From JAFGNB01 sp050304135 (GTDB lineage: Bacteria; Fibrobacterota; Chitinivibrionia; Chitinivibrionales; Chitinispirillaceae): a DNA stretch of 64,000 nt. The stretch lies in NCBI GenBank assembly GCA_050304135.1, contig JBNLDC010000025.1:1-64000 (forward strand). Direction: 5' to 3'. The notes under the pieces are model-generated. The model did not search any database and was not told the DNA's origin. It was given only the letters and a program-made list of their open reading frames with translations. This document shows positions 26,784 to 35,344 of this stretch, piece after piece; the first letter of the stretch is position 1; each line of letters begins with the position of its first letter. Both the position numbers and the translations under genes were made by a program.

Positions 26784-27101
26784 ATGCGTTTTTTTGCCGA
26801 TGGTCCGAGTATACCCGACGAACTTCTAACTGCCCGTGATGAGGGACGTGTAGTTCTCTTTTGTGGAGCAGGTGTTTCAAAGGCGCGTGCAGGTCTTCCG
26901 GATTTTATCGATCTTGCCGAAAAAGTAATTCGTAGCTTTAGAGCCCCACATGATAGTGCTGCATTTACGCTATTAAAAGAGATTCGACAATTAAATTTAA
27001 AGAGTGATTGTAAAGGTTTGATATCGGTAGATCGATTTTTTGGATTATTAGAACGAGAATTTGATGTTCACTCTCCGAAACCTGCAAATCTTACCGTTTA
27101 A
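26784..27101 (+). pseudogene. Truncated SIR2-domain gene
   Basis: The frame encodes the start of a SIR2-like NADase/deacetylase: VVLFCGAGVSKARAGLPDF (NAD-binding GAGxS) and VDRFFGLLEREFDV. It then shifts into about ten unrelated residues and stops at 105 codons, where family members continue for several hundred. The catalytic His region is absent. SIR2-domain proteins commonly deplete NAD in anti-phage systems, so this looks like the remains of a defence gene. The DNA here is more AT-rich than its neighbours. Confidence 0.65.
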
Positions 27102-27132
27102 TTTCAATCATGCGGTCAGTGCTGGTGAGATT

Positions 27133-27372
27133 ATGTCAATAATCAAAGCTCGGAAAGGTGTTCCAACGGGAATTGAACGAATTGTTGTTATTAATGATGT
27201 AAAACTTTTTGCACAGGCGGATATTGGAGCGGAAATCGATAAATACTTAACCTCTGATACTGAGAGCAGGAAGTTATACGATGCTGCAAAGACGAATTGC
27301 GGCTTATCATTTTCGTTTATCGATATCAAAATTCCCTGCCATGAGGCTTTTGGTTTTTTACCGCTTGATTAA
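27133..27372 (+). CDS. Short ORF beside the SIR2 remnant, function unknown
   Basis: This frame of 79 codons (MSIIKARKGVPTGIERIVV...) has no recognised domain and no good ribosome-binding site. It begins directly after the broken SIR2 frame in the same AT-rich patch. It may be the tail of a deleted gene rather than a working one. Confidence 0.3.
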   Translation: MSIIKARKGVPTGIERIVVINDVKLFAQADIGAEIDKYLTSDTESRKLYDAAKTNCGLSFSFIDIKIPCHEAFGFLPLD

Positions 27373-27404
27373 ATCTGACAAACAACGTTTTTGTAATCAT
27401 CACC

Positions 27405-30071
27405 TCAGGGCGTTGCCCGCCCCGCACCGCCCGCAATCATCCCCCCGAACACCGCCATAGTCTTCGCCATCTCCTCGATCGCCGCAGCATCGGGCAGCCT
27501 GATCTTCATGCTGATACTCCCGTCCTCCTCTTTTGTTACCGCATCCAGCAGGCCGGTTTTGAACTGCTCGACTGCTCCGCCATCCACCGGCTGTGCCGCC
27601 GGGATAACCGAACGCATGAAGGAGAACATCGCGGTTATCAGTTCACCACCGGACTTCTCCATCGCGTGTGCCCGTGAAAGGCGCTGCGCCTCGGCTTCGA
27701 CCCGCTGCTGTTCGCTCTCGTCGACGGGGGCGATCGGTTTGTCGGCAAGCAGCAGTTCGAGCCGCTTCTTGAGTTCATCGATTCCCGCCGTCATGCTGAC
27801 CCGGTTGACGCCTGATTCAAGGTCGAGGGCGGCGAGCGAGAGGTCTTTTTTTGCGGCAAGGGTGCCGAGCATGCTCTCTTCGATTGTCTGTTCGGTCACC
27901 AGAAGGTAGACATGAACGGGCCGTTTCTGGCCCATACGGTGGGCGCGGCCGATCCGTTGTTCGAGTACGGCGGGGTTCCACGGGAGGTCCACGTTGATGA
28001 CCGTATTCGCCGCCTGAAGGTTGAGACCGGTCGACCCGGCATTCGTCGTGAGGAAGAGACGGCAGGAGTCGTCATGCTGGAAGGCGTGTACCAGTGCCTG
28101 CCGTTTTTTCTGTGGAACCGATCCGTCAAGCCGCACATACCCGGCGTCGAGGGGCTTAAGTATCTGTCGTTCGATGATGTCGAGCATGGTAGTCCACTCC
28201 GAAAACAGGACGATCTTGCGATCGGGTTCGGTGTACAGTTGTCCGATAAGTTCCCGCAATCGCTCGCATTTGGTGGAATATGCCGGTTCCTGTTTATTGA
28301 CAAGAAAGGTGCTGTCGGCAACCATGCGGCAGATCAGGAGCGCCTTCTGCAGACGGAGGAGATCCATTTCGGTGAGATGTTTCTTGTTCACGATCTGGTT
28401 GATGATCCGTTTCTGGGCGCCGTGAATATCGCACTGCTCTTCTGACGGTACCACCCTGACGATCTCCGTGGTGCGCGGCGGGAGCTGCTGGAGCACCTGT
28501 GCGCGGGTACGTCGCAACAGCACGGGGCGCAGCAGTTCGCGCAGATGGTTGAGATTTTTATATCCCGTCACCTTTCCGCGACCGTTGTCGATGCGGAACC
28601 GGTGGGCGAACCGGAAGTCCGGGCCGAGCCTGCGGTCGTCAATGAATTCAAGTACCGAGTAGAGTTCTTCGAGCCGGTTTTCGAGCGGGGTGCCGGAGAG
28701 AACGAGCGCGTAGGTTGATTGCAGGCCCTTGATGACCCGGCTGGTTTTCGCCTCCCAGTTCTTGATGCGCTGACCTTCATCGAGAATAATAAGGTCCCAC
28801 CGGGCCTTGCCGATGGCCTGCAGGTCGCGCAGTACCTGCTCGTAATTGCAGATGGTAAAGAAGGTGTCGTCGTGATACTGCCGGTGACGGTCGGCTGCCG
28901 TTCCCGCCACTATCGCGGCAGTGCGGTCGCAGTACCGGCCGATCTCCGATTTCCACTGCGACTTGACCGATGCCGGACAGACGACCAGTACCTTTTGTAT
29001 GCCGCATTCCCGTGCAAGCAGTTCGGCGGCGCCCACTCCCTGTATCGTTTTTCCGAGTCCCATGTCGTCGGCAAGTACCGCTCTTCCGATGCCGACGGCG
29101 AACGCGATTCCTTCAAGCTGGTAAGGCAGCAGTTCAAGGTGCAGCAGTTCTTTCCGGAGCGGATGCTGCTCCGGTTTTTTTCGGATTGCAGCCACCAGTG
29201 TCTCGATTTTTTGCCGGTGCAGTTGCATGGTGATGAACTGTTCCGCGTCCGGGTAGATGAGAACATCGGTGCCGCGTGCCGTGACTGCGGCGACCGCATC
29301 GAGCAGTGCGGGAATATCGGTGATCTCCTTACCGGTAAACGGACGCATTTTTTTGACGGTAAAGGGATCGGTTTTTCCCGGGAGTTGCACCTGTAACTGA
29401 ACGGTTGCATTGTAACGAAGAAAAACGGAAGCCGTTGCAGGCGTGAACGGGGCCATTCTTTTCCAGTGCGGAAACCGTTTCCGTGCTCGTTCGATGACGT
29501 AGATGATGTGCTTGCAGGTGCCGAGGGTGTTTTTTCTGAAATCAGGGCACGAACAGTACGACTCACCCCGTTCCCAACCCCGCAGTGCCACCCGGTACGA
29601 TTTTCCCGATTCCCGGTTGGTCACGACATAGTCGGTCCATAATCTCTTTCCGTCAACCGGTTTCGCCGTCATACGCTCCTTGTTTGCACGGTCGGTACGG
29701 CGCATGAGTTCCCGCGTGACGAGTTCCTCTTCGGTAAGATCAAGCGGTTCGGCCGAATCCGGCGGCGGATGGGCGAGGCCGAGCGCCGTTTTTTCTTCGA
29801 GCAGCAGGGAAAAGGCTGCGCCGATATGTTCGCACCGATGGGTGCACGACGAGCAGATTATCCGCAGCTTGTCGACCGAGTGGTCGTCATCAACAATTGA
29901 AACGGTCGCATCGGGAAGGGTCAGACGGAATACGTTCTGTGCCAGCAGTACCTGTTCCGTCAGGTCGATTTCCAGTTTTCCGCCATTCAGAAGCAGTTTC
30001 TCGCCGTTGCTGCCGAGCAGCTTGATGGCCTGACGACGGTTCAGGCGGGAGAGACGTTCAAAAAGTGTCAT
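27405..30071 (-). CDS. SNF2-family helicase with SWIM zinc fingers
   Basis: This protein has 888 residues. An N-terminal Cys/His cluster (CSSCTHRCEH, about 73-82) is followed by a SWIM-type C-x-C-x10-C-x-H (about 173-188). The two-lobed SNF2 ATPase has Walker A DDMGLGKT (335-342), box II DEGQ (431-434), LSGTPLENR and IGRAHRMGQ. About 130 C-terminal residues have coiled-coil character. Such enzymes translocate on DNA to remodel bound proteins, and some sit in defence loci. DEGQ in place of DEAH/DEAQ is normal for bacterial members. ATG at 30071 is chosen for AGGA upstream. Confidence 0.85.
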   Translation of the reverse strand: MTLFERLSRLNRRQAIKLLGSNGEKLLLNGGKLEIDLTEQVLLAQNVFRLTLPDATVSIVDDDHSVDKLRIICSSCTHRCEHIGAAFSLLLEEKTALGLAHPPPDSAEPLDLTEEELVTRELMRRTDRANKERMTAKPVDGKRLWTDYVVTNRESGKSYRVALRGWERGESYCSCPDFRKNTLGTCKHIIYVIERARKRFPHWKRMAPFTPATASVFLRYNATVQLQVQLPGKTDPFTVKKMRPFTGKEITDIPALLDAVAAVTARGTDVLIYPDAEQFITMQLHRQKIETLVAAIRKKPEQHPLRKELLHLELLPYQLEGIAFAVGIGRAVLADDMGLGKTIQGVGAAELLARECGIQKVLVVCPASVKSQWKSEIGRYCDRTAAIVAGTAADRHRQYHDDTFFTICNYEQVLRDLQAIGKARWDLIILDEGQRIKNWEAKTSRVIKGLQSTYALVLSGTPLENRLEELYSVLEFIDDRRLGPDFRFAHRFRIDNGRGKVTGYKNLNHLRELLRPVLLRRTRAQVLQQLPPRTTEIVRVVPSEEQCDIHGAQKRIINQIVNKKHLTEMDLLRLQKALLICRMVADSTFLVNKQEPAYSTKCERLRELIGQLYTEPDRKIVLFSEWTTMLDIIERQILKPLDAGYVRLDGSVPQKKRQALVHAFQHDDSCRLFLTTNAGSTGLNLQAANTVINVDLPWNPAVLEQRIGRAHRMGQKRPVHVYLLVTEQTIEESMLGTLAAKKDLSLAALDLESGVNRVSMTAGIDELKKRLELLLADKPIAPVDESEQQRVEAEAQRLSRAHAMEKSGGELITAMFSFMRSVIPAAQPVDGGAVEQFKTGLLDAVTKEEDGSISMKIRLPDAAAIEEMAKTMAVFGGMIAGGAGRATP

Positions 30072-30377
30072 GAGAGGTTCCTGTCTGGATAGTTGCACAA
30101 AATTCGGAGATCAATGTACCGGTTTGAAAATACTTTTTCCGATTCGGTGCGGGTCCTGATTATTACCCGACCGTTTCATTTTCACCACCCCTCCTGCTTC
30201 AGAATAAAACACCTGCATCAGACCGTTGTCGAATACGGTAAAATCGGCCCATTCACCCGAATGGCGCAGCTTTTGCTGTTACATCAGTGTGCAATTTTGA
30301 CCCTGCAATCGCGTAGTAATGGTGTATTTTCTGTGCGGTTGTGCAGTGAAGAAAAAAAAATTCAAGAGAGGGTAACC

Positions 30378-31073
30378 ATGCTGTTCTTTGATCCGATGTA
30401 CCTCGTTTTCGCACTTCCCGGTCTGGCTCTGGCGCTTTTTGCTTCATTCATGACGAAATCGACCTTTAAAAAATATTCACAGATTGCCTCCGCTTACGGA
30501 ATGACCGGAGCCCAGGCGGCACAGAAAATGCTCTCTCAGGCGGGGATAACCAATGTTTCAATTGAGGAGACGGGTGGCTTTCTCTCCGACCACTACGATC
30601 CGATGGCGAAAAAACTCCGGCTTTCACCTTCGGTGTATCGTAGTAACTCGCTTGCTTCGATCGGGGTGGCGTGCCATGAGGCAGGGCATGCTCTGCAGCA
30701 CGCCAACGGATTCGCTCCGCTGCACCTGCGCTCGGCACTTGTTCCCGCAACCAACGTTTCAAGCTGGCTTTCCTATATCGTGATCATGCTCGGTTTCGTG
30801 CTCAGGTCACAGCAGTTCATCCTTATCGGAGCGGTAATTTTCAGTGCGGCGGTACTGTTCTCGATTGTCACCCTTCCCGTGGAGTGGGACGCGAGCAGGC
30901 GGGCAAAACTGCTTATGGTGAAAACCGGTGTGGTGTCGGAGCGTGAAGCGGTTTCGGCCGGAAGGGTGCTCGATGCGGCGTTCATGACGTACGTTGCGGC
31001 TGCGGTCAGTTCGGTGCTCACGCTCCTGTACTATCTGATGCAGGCGGGAGTGTTCGGCGGCGGGGACGACTGA
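30378..31073 (+). CDS. Zinc-dependent membrane metallopeptidase (YugP family)
   Basis: This membrane protein of 231 residues has an N-terminal anchor (5-25), the zinc-protease motif H100-E-x2-H104 (ACHEAGHALQHA) and two further hydrophobic regions (about 130-165 and 205-225), as in YugP/Zn_peptidase_2 proteins. Substrates are unknown. ATG at 30378 follows AGAGAGGG; upstream residues in the longer frame (from 30093) look noncoding. It is divergent from the SNF2 helicase across a spacer of about 300 bp with no visible structure. Confidence 0.85.
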   Translation: MLFFDPMYLVFALPGLALALFASFMTKSTFKKYSQIASAYGMTGAQAAQKMLSQAGITNVSIEETGGFLSDHYDPMAKKLRLSPSVYRSNSLASIGVACHEAGHALQHANGFAPLHLRSALVPATNVSSWLSYIVIMLGFVLRSQQFILIGAVIFSAAVLFSIVTLPVEWDASRRAKLLMVKTGVVSEREAVSAGRVLDAAFMTYVAAAVSSVLTLLYYLMQAGVFGGGDD

Positions 31074-31280
31074 TATTGACATCTGAACATCAGACGGTTT
31101 CAGTGTGTGGTCTTTTTTGAATGATTTCTGCCGTATGGCTTATTCGGCAGAACGGTATCTCCCGCAGATCGTGCATCGGGAATTCGCGATCGGGTGTGCC
31201 TTCAGGTTGTTGTTCGGGGCAAAAAAGTATATCTTCTATGCAGAGAATCCTGCACGGTTACCGGGAATTGTTGCACATCC

Positions 31281-31299
31281 GCACCCCCCGGCGGGGTGC
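31281..31299. repeat. GC-rich hairpin before the SUI1 gene
   Basis: GCACCCC and GGGGTGC pair around a 5-nt loop, about 36 bp before the SUI1-type start. No T-run follows. It could affect mRNA structure or end transcription from upstream. Confidence 0.35.
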
Positions 31300-31334
31300 G
31301 GGTAGGTATTCCATGAAAGGTGGAGAAATCGCGC

Positions 31335-31703
31335 GTGAAGAAACGATCAGATGATGCGGCACTGGTGTATTCAACTTCCGGTGGTACCATATGCCGAAAA
31401 TGCGGTAAGCCGGAAAAAAAGTGTATCTGTAAATCAACCGCCGCTGCGGCATTGCCGAAAGGCGACGGAACGGTACGGGTGGGACGCGAATCCAAAGGAC
31501 GCGGCGGTAAGGTGGTATCCGTCATTACCGGAGTACCGCTGCCGGCCGGTCAGATCGGCGAGCTGGCAAAAACACTCCGGAAGCAATGCGGCTCAGGCGG
31601 TACGGTTAAAAACGGTAGTATCGAAATCCAGGGCGATCACCGGGATAAACTGGTTGTATTGTTGCAGCAGCAGGGATATCGCGTGAAAAAAGCAGGGGGA
31701 TAA
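31335..31703 (+). CDS. SUI1/YciH-type translation factor
   Basis: This basic protein of about 122 residues has a CRKCGKPEKKCIC zinc-like cluster in the first third. It is followed by a SUI1 domain (VRVGRESKGRGGKVVSVITG, LAKTLRKQCGSGGTVKNG, IEIQGDHRDKLVVLLQQQGY). The domain binds the ribosomal decoding region and influences start-codon choice in the eukaryotic eIF1 family; the bacterial role is unclear. Start GTG at 31335 has GGTGGAG upstream; GTG at 31320 is an alternative. Confidence 0.8.
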   Translation: MKKRSDDAALVYSTSGGTICRKCGKPEKKCICKSTAAAALPKGDGTVRVGRESKGRGGKVVSVITGVPLPAGQIGELAKTLRKQCGSGGTVKNGSIEIQGDHRDKLVVLLQQQGYRVKKAGG

Positions 31704-31955
31704 CCCGGCGACGGTAGTTCCTCAGGAATGATCGAGGAGGTTGAAGCAGGTGACAATGAAGAGATGAAAAAAGAGTTCACCGGAAATCTCGACCTGGTCG
31801 ATCATGCAGCAAACAGGGAGCTGCAGCTGGTTGAAGATGTTGTTTCCGCGCAGCCTGCGACGAGAACACCGGCACAACTGGTGAACGTTCCTGGTAACGG
31901 TTCAGTTACGGAACCAGGGCGGGGTATCCTGAGCATCTTCAATGGCGAAGGTTCC

Positions 31956-32216
31956 TCAGCGTTTATTTTCCCGCAATTTGAAAAAGAGAATAATCAGTGA
32001 CAGAATGAGGGTAACAGTATTCGCGGCGGCGATCGGAAGGTCGCCGCGCATGATTCCGTAAACAAGCCAGCAGGCGACCCCGAATGTGAACAACAGATAC
32101 ATCAGCAGTGAAATGCTGCGGGTGTCGCGGGTACGGATCACTTTTAATGCCTGCGGAAAAAAAGAGATGGTGGTGGTGATCGCCGCCAGACTGCCGAAAA
32201 TGTTCTGAAAGGTCAT
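31956..32216 (-). CDS. SemiSWEET-type sugar transporter
   Basis: This three-helix membrane protein of 86 residues carries the PQ-loop motif (SFFPQALKVIRTRDTRSISL), as in bacterial SemiSWEETs, which dimerise to move sugars across the inner membrane. ATG at 32216 gives the usual family length; the longer frame adds 53 residues without similarity. It is a single gene, divergent from the YkgJ-type gene. Confidence 0.82.
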   Translation of the reverse strand: MTFQNIFGSLAAITTTISFFPQALKVIRTRDTRSISLLMYLLFTFGVACWLVYGIMRGDLPIAAANTVTLILSLIILFFKLRENKR

Positions 32217-32337
32217 ATACCGCCGATGGTTGAATGCAGAGAAATATAGCATATGCCTGCTACTCCACCGGTGGATTCCACTGCTACCCATGTTGTCGGT
32301 ATATACATTCCCGACAAACTGATAGGGAGAACCAGTA

Positions 32338-32844
32338 ATGTACCCTGTGATTGAACGAATCGGAGCATTGTACAATGAGGTCGATACCGTGGTCCGGTAT
32401 CTTGAAGCGTTGCATGGTACCCGGTTGCGATGCGGGCTCGGCTGTACTTCCTGCTGTGTTGATGCTCTTACCGTGTGGTCAGTCGAGGCCGAAAATATAA
32501 GAATCCGTTGCTCTGATCTGCTTACCGCAGGAGAACCGCACCCGCCCGGTGCATGTGCATTTCTTGACGATGCGGGTTCCTGTCGGATTTATCCGTGGCG
32601 ACCGTATGTCTGCCGCACCCAGGGGCTGCCGCTGCACTGGACTGAAGAACAGGAGGATGGTGCGGTTGTGGCTTTCCGCGATATCTGTCCGGAGAATGAA
32701 CCGGGAGTGCCGGTCGAGAAACTGGATGAGGATTCCTGTTGGCAAATAGGTCCGGTGGAAGAGTTGCTTGCGGCGGCACAGATTGAGTACGGTAATGGAG
32801 AGATGAGACGTATCGGGTTACGTGAGCTGTTCGAAAAAGGGTGA
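32338..32844 (+). CDS. YkgJ-type cysteine-cluster protein
   Basis: This protein of 168 residues has the zinc/iron-chelating cluster of the YkgJ family: CGLGCTSCCVDAL, then CAFLDDAGSCRIYPWRPYVCRTQGLPL. The cluster may bind Zn or Fe-S; the biochemical role is unknown. GGGAG precedes the ATG. It ends 13 bp from the convergent M23 peptidase gene. Confidence 0.78.
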   Translation: MYPVIERIGALYNEVDTVVRYLEALHGTRLRCGLGCTSCCVDALTVWSVEAENIRIRCSDLLTAGEPHPPGACAFLDDAGSCRIYPWRPYVCRTQGLPLHWTEEQEDGAVVAFRDICPENEPGVPVEKLDEDSCWQIGPVEELLAAAQIEYGNGEMRRIGLRELFEKG

Positions 32845-32857
32845 AGGGAAGATATGT

Positions 32858-33811
32858 TTAGGAACCCTTTTTCTGCGATTTGCCTGATTCCGTAAATTCC
32901 TGCGGTACTTCCTTCCTGATAATCAGTTTACGGCCGATTTTAAGAAGTGTTTTCGGGGTAATCCCGTTGAGCGTGCAGAGCCGTCTGATGGTGGTGCGGT
33001 AGGAACGTGCGATTCTGCCGAGGTTGTCTCCTTTACGGATGGTATGCATCACGGTCGCCCGCAGATCGTCGGCATACCCGAACTGAGCACGGGTGAGAGA
33101 GAGAACGGGATTTTTGAGCGTGTAATTGTCGTAATCAAGTATGGTAGCCGGGTCGAACGGTTCACCGCAGAAACGGATTTCGAAGTGCAGGTGTGGCCCG
33201 GTCGCCCGGCCGGTTCTGCCGCCGAGTCCGATCGGATCGCCTGATTTCACCTCATGGTTTGTTCTTACCAGCGGTTTCGTGAGGTGCCCGTAAAGTGTTT
33301 CGAGCCCGTAATGATGGCGGATAACCACTACGTTGCCGTAGCCGTACCGGTCGTTCGTTACCACCCGGACAATGCCGTTGAACGTCGCCCGAATGGTATC
33401 CCGGTGGTACACCTGTAAATCGGTGCCGAAATGCCAGAAACCATGGCGAGGTCCAAACGGTGAAGTAACAGGTGTTTTTAAGGGATAGGTAAAGGTGCGA
33501 TGCAGTGTAGTATCGATAAGTGGAATTGACAGTGTATCGTACAGGTAGCTCAGATTAAATCGTGCGCAGTTGATGCGGTAGGTGCACCATCCGGTGGTGT
33601 CCACCGGTTTGCCTTTGGCAGCAGTGGTAAAGACCGCATTGATGTACTCCTGAAATTCCTGTTCTTCCGGGTCGTTCGAGATAAGTGAGAGTTCGTTGTG
33701 GGGCTCCACATTGATGCCCGGGTGGGTATGCAGCATGATACCCGAAAAAACGGGGGCAGCAGCAGTACAAACGAAGACGAATGTCAGTGCTCTCGTAAGA
33801 AATAACCGCAA
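32858..33811 (-). CDS. Exported M23 peptidase with LysM domain
   Basis: This exported cell-wall hydrolase has 317 residues. A signal peptide (1-23) precedes a linker and an M23 (LytM) domain with a complete zinc set: H127-x3-D131 (HFGTD), YGHL, and H207-L-H209 (GPHLHF). A LysM motif (about 255-298, HTIRKGDNLGRIARSYRTT) anchors it to glycan. It should cleave peptidoglycan cross-links, and the intact residues suggest it is active. The start is TTG at 33811 with AAGGAT upstream. Confidence 0.87.
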   Translation of the reverse strand: MRLFLTRALTFVFVCTAAAPVFSGIMLHTHPGINVEPHNELSLISNDPEEQEFQEYINAVFTTAAKGKPVDTTGWCTYRINCARFNLSYLYDTLSIPLIDTTLHRTFTYPLKTPVTSPFGPRHGFWHFGTDLQVYHRDTIRATFNGIVRVVTNDRYGYGNVVVIRHHYGLETLYGHLTKPLVRTNHEVKSGDPIGLGGRTGRATGPHLHFEIRFCGEPFDPATILDYDNYTLKNPVLSLTRAQFGYADDLRATVMHTIRKGDNLGRIARSYRTTIRRLCTLNGITPKTLLKIGRKLIIRKEVPQEFTESGKSQKKGS

Positions 33812-34194
33812 CTATCCGATCCTTTCGAAGCAATTCCGTTGTTGTTGTATAATTCTGTACAGATCGTGTCGTACCAAGAGAGTGTGTTGCGATGAGCTAA
33901 AACAGTTCCGATCAGTTTGCCGGGTGCAGCGATCGGTGATGGTATACCATTGAACCGGTATCAGGTTCGATTGGACCGATCCGGTTCCAGCCTCGGGAAC
34001 AGATAAAATACTTCCGGTAGAAATTCCGGTCAAATCGACCGGCAGATCTCCACTGCTATAGTAGTAGTATTTTATAGAGATCGGGTTTGTATATTCTGGC
34101 TCATGGGAGACTTCCTGATGTTTTTTTTCAGGTGTTCCCGCTGGTGTCGACTCGTCATAAATCGATGATATAGTAAAAGATAAGAGGATAAGCA
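33812..34194. other. Divergent promoter region
   Basis: This DNA lies between the peptidase and the methyltransferase. A 127-codon minus-strand frame covers it but is rich in Ser/Tyr/Thr without a recognisable fold. Short inverted repeats (GATCTC/GAGATC around 34047-34085) are weak. Confidence 0.45.
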
Positions 34195-34845
34195 ATGAGG
34201 TTCTTCCCTAAATTCAGGCGATCCCAGGCGGGAATGAAACGAATGTATAACAGAATCAATCGGTTATACGGTAGTATTACCGGAGTTCTGGGTCCGAAGC
34301 TCGCCCAGGTTGTCGATGATATCCGAAAAACTCACCCCGATCTCAAGGAGGCATCGGTACTTGAATACGCCTGTGGCACCGGACTGTTGTCTCTGCGTCT
34401 TGCACCGCACTGCAGATCGCTCACCGCAAAGGATCAGTCCGCCGGTATGCTGGCTGTGGCCTGTGAGCGAGCTGCACAAAGCGATGCTTTGCCGGTCACT
34501 TTTTGTGAGGGGGATATACTTGCAATCAGCGAGGCTGACCGATCATACGACTATGCCTTTGTCTCTTTTGCACTGCACCTCTTTCCGCTGCATCAGGAGA
34601 TTGAAATTCTCCGCAACCTCTGCTGGGTTGTCCGCAAGGCGGTTGTGATTATTGATCACGAGCGGGCCTGGCGGCCGATGGTGGCATTGGCTGAGTGGTT
34701 GGAGGGGAGCTATTACGATAAGTTCATCAGGACCGATTTTGATATGCTGTGGCCGCAGACAGGGGCGGTTTCGTTTGAAGAAAAAGAAATCGCCGAGTGC
34801 CGGGTGATGTGCTTTCATGTCGTGCCCCCTGAGGCCCGGGGGTAA
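34195..34845 (+). CDS. Class I SAM-dependent methyltransferase
   Basis: This protein of 216 residues has a typical Rossmann methyltransferase fold: motif I VLEYACGTGLLSLRLA (about 55-70), an acidic end of strand 2 (TAKDQSAGML), motif II CEGDI, motif IV YDYAFVSFALHLF and motif VI IIDHE. It resembles UbiE/phospholipid-type methyltransferases, but the substrate is not deducible. GAGG lies upstream of the ATG. It probably starts an operon with the next two genes. Confidence 0.75.
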   Translation: MRFFPKFRRSQAGMKRMYNRINRLYGSITGVLGPKLAQVVDDIRKTHPDLKEASVLEYACGTGLLSLRLAPHCRSLTAKDQSAGMLAVACERAAQSDALPVTFCEGDILAISEADRSYDYAFVSFALHLFPLHQEIEILRNLCWVVRKAVVIIDHERAWRPMVALAEWLEGSYYDKFIRTDFDMLWPQTGAVSFEEKEIAECRVMCFHVVPPEARG

Positions 34846-35026
34846 GCGGTGTTTCGGGCATGCCGGAACTGCCGGAGGGCACCTGACCGGTTGGCAACAT
34901 TTTAATGGATCGGATGTTGACGTCGTTGAGAACATGTTCTATCTTCAAGTTGTTCTCCGCCGGTTTCCGGATAGCAGGCTGGTCTGTCTCCGCACCTCTT
35001 TTTCCGAAAGATACCGGGCTATTCTG

Positions 35027-35344
35027 ATGAAAAAAAATGCCACGTTTATTATTCTGCTCCTGCTGGTGATTTTTTGCACCCGTCAGGCGGCTGCGGGAGA
35101 TACCGACACTAAAAAACCTTCGGTGCCCGGGATAGCAATAGGGCTTGGTTGTATGGCGGGTGGAACCCTTTTTTCCGTTTACAATTATGCCCGGGGGAAA
35201 GCACAATACGAGGTCTACCGGAAATCGGCGTTTACCGACAATACCAGTGAGCTGCACCGGGAGGTGAAACGCCGTGACCTGTTCTGTATCCTCGGGGCGG
35301 TTGCAGCCGGGGCCGGGCTCTTTACCGTGGTGGTATCATTCTGA
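35027..35344 (+). CDS. Small exported or membrane protein, unknown
   Basis: This protein of 105 residues has an N-terminal signal (FIILLLLVIFCTRQAAAG) and two short hydrophobic segments (about 33-48 and 87-103) around a polar loop. No family is recognised. ATG at 35027 is chosen because the signal begins there. Its stop overlaps the ATG of the next lipoprotein gene (TGATG), so the two are coupled. Confidence 0.6.
   Translation: MKKNATFIILLLLVIFCTRQAAAGDTDTKKPSVPGIAIGLGCMAGGTLFSVYNYARGKAQYEVYRKSAFTDNTSELHREVKRRDLFCILGAVAAGAGLFTVVVSF

Noticed and set aside
31728..32000. A 90-codon plus-strand frame after the SUI1 gene
   Set aside because: It overlaps the SemiSWEET gene end by 45 bp, has a poorly spaced ribosome-binding site and shows no domain.
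33812..34195. A 127-codon minus-strand frame between the M23 peptidase and methyltransferase genes
   Set aside because: Its composition is unlike neighbouring proteins, it has no motif, and it covers what should be a divergent promoter region.
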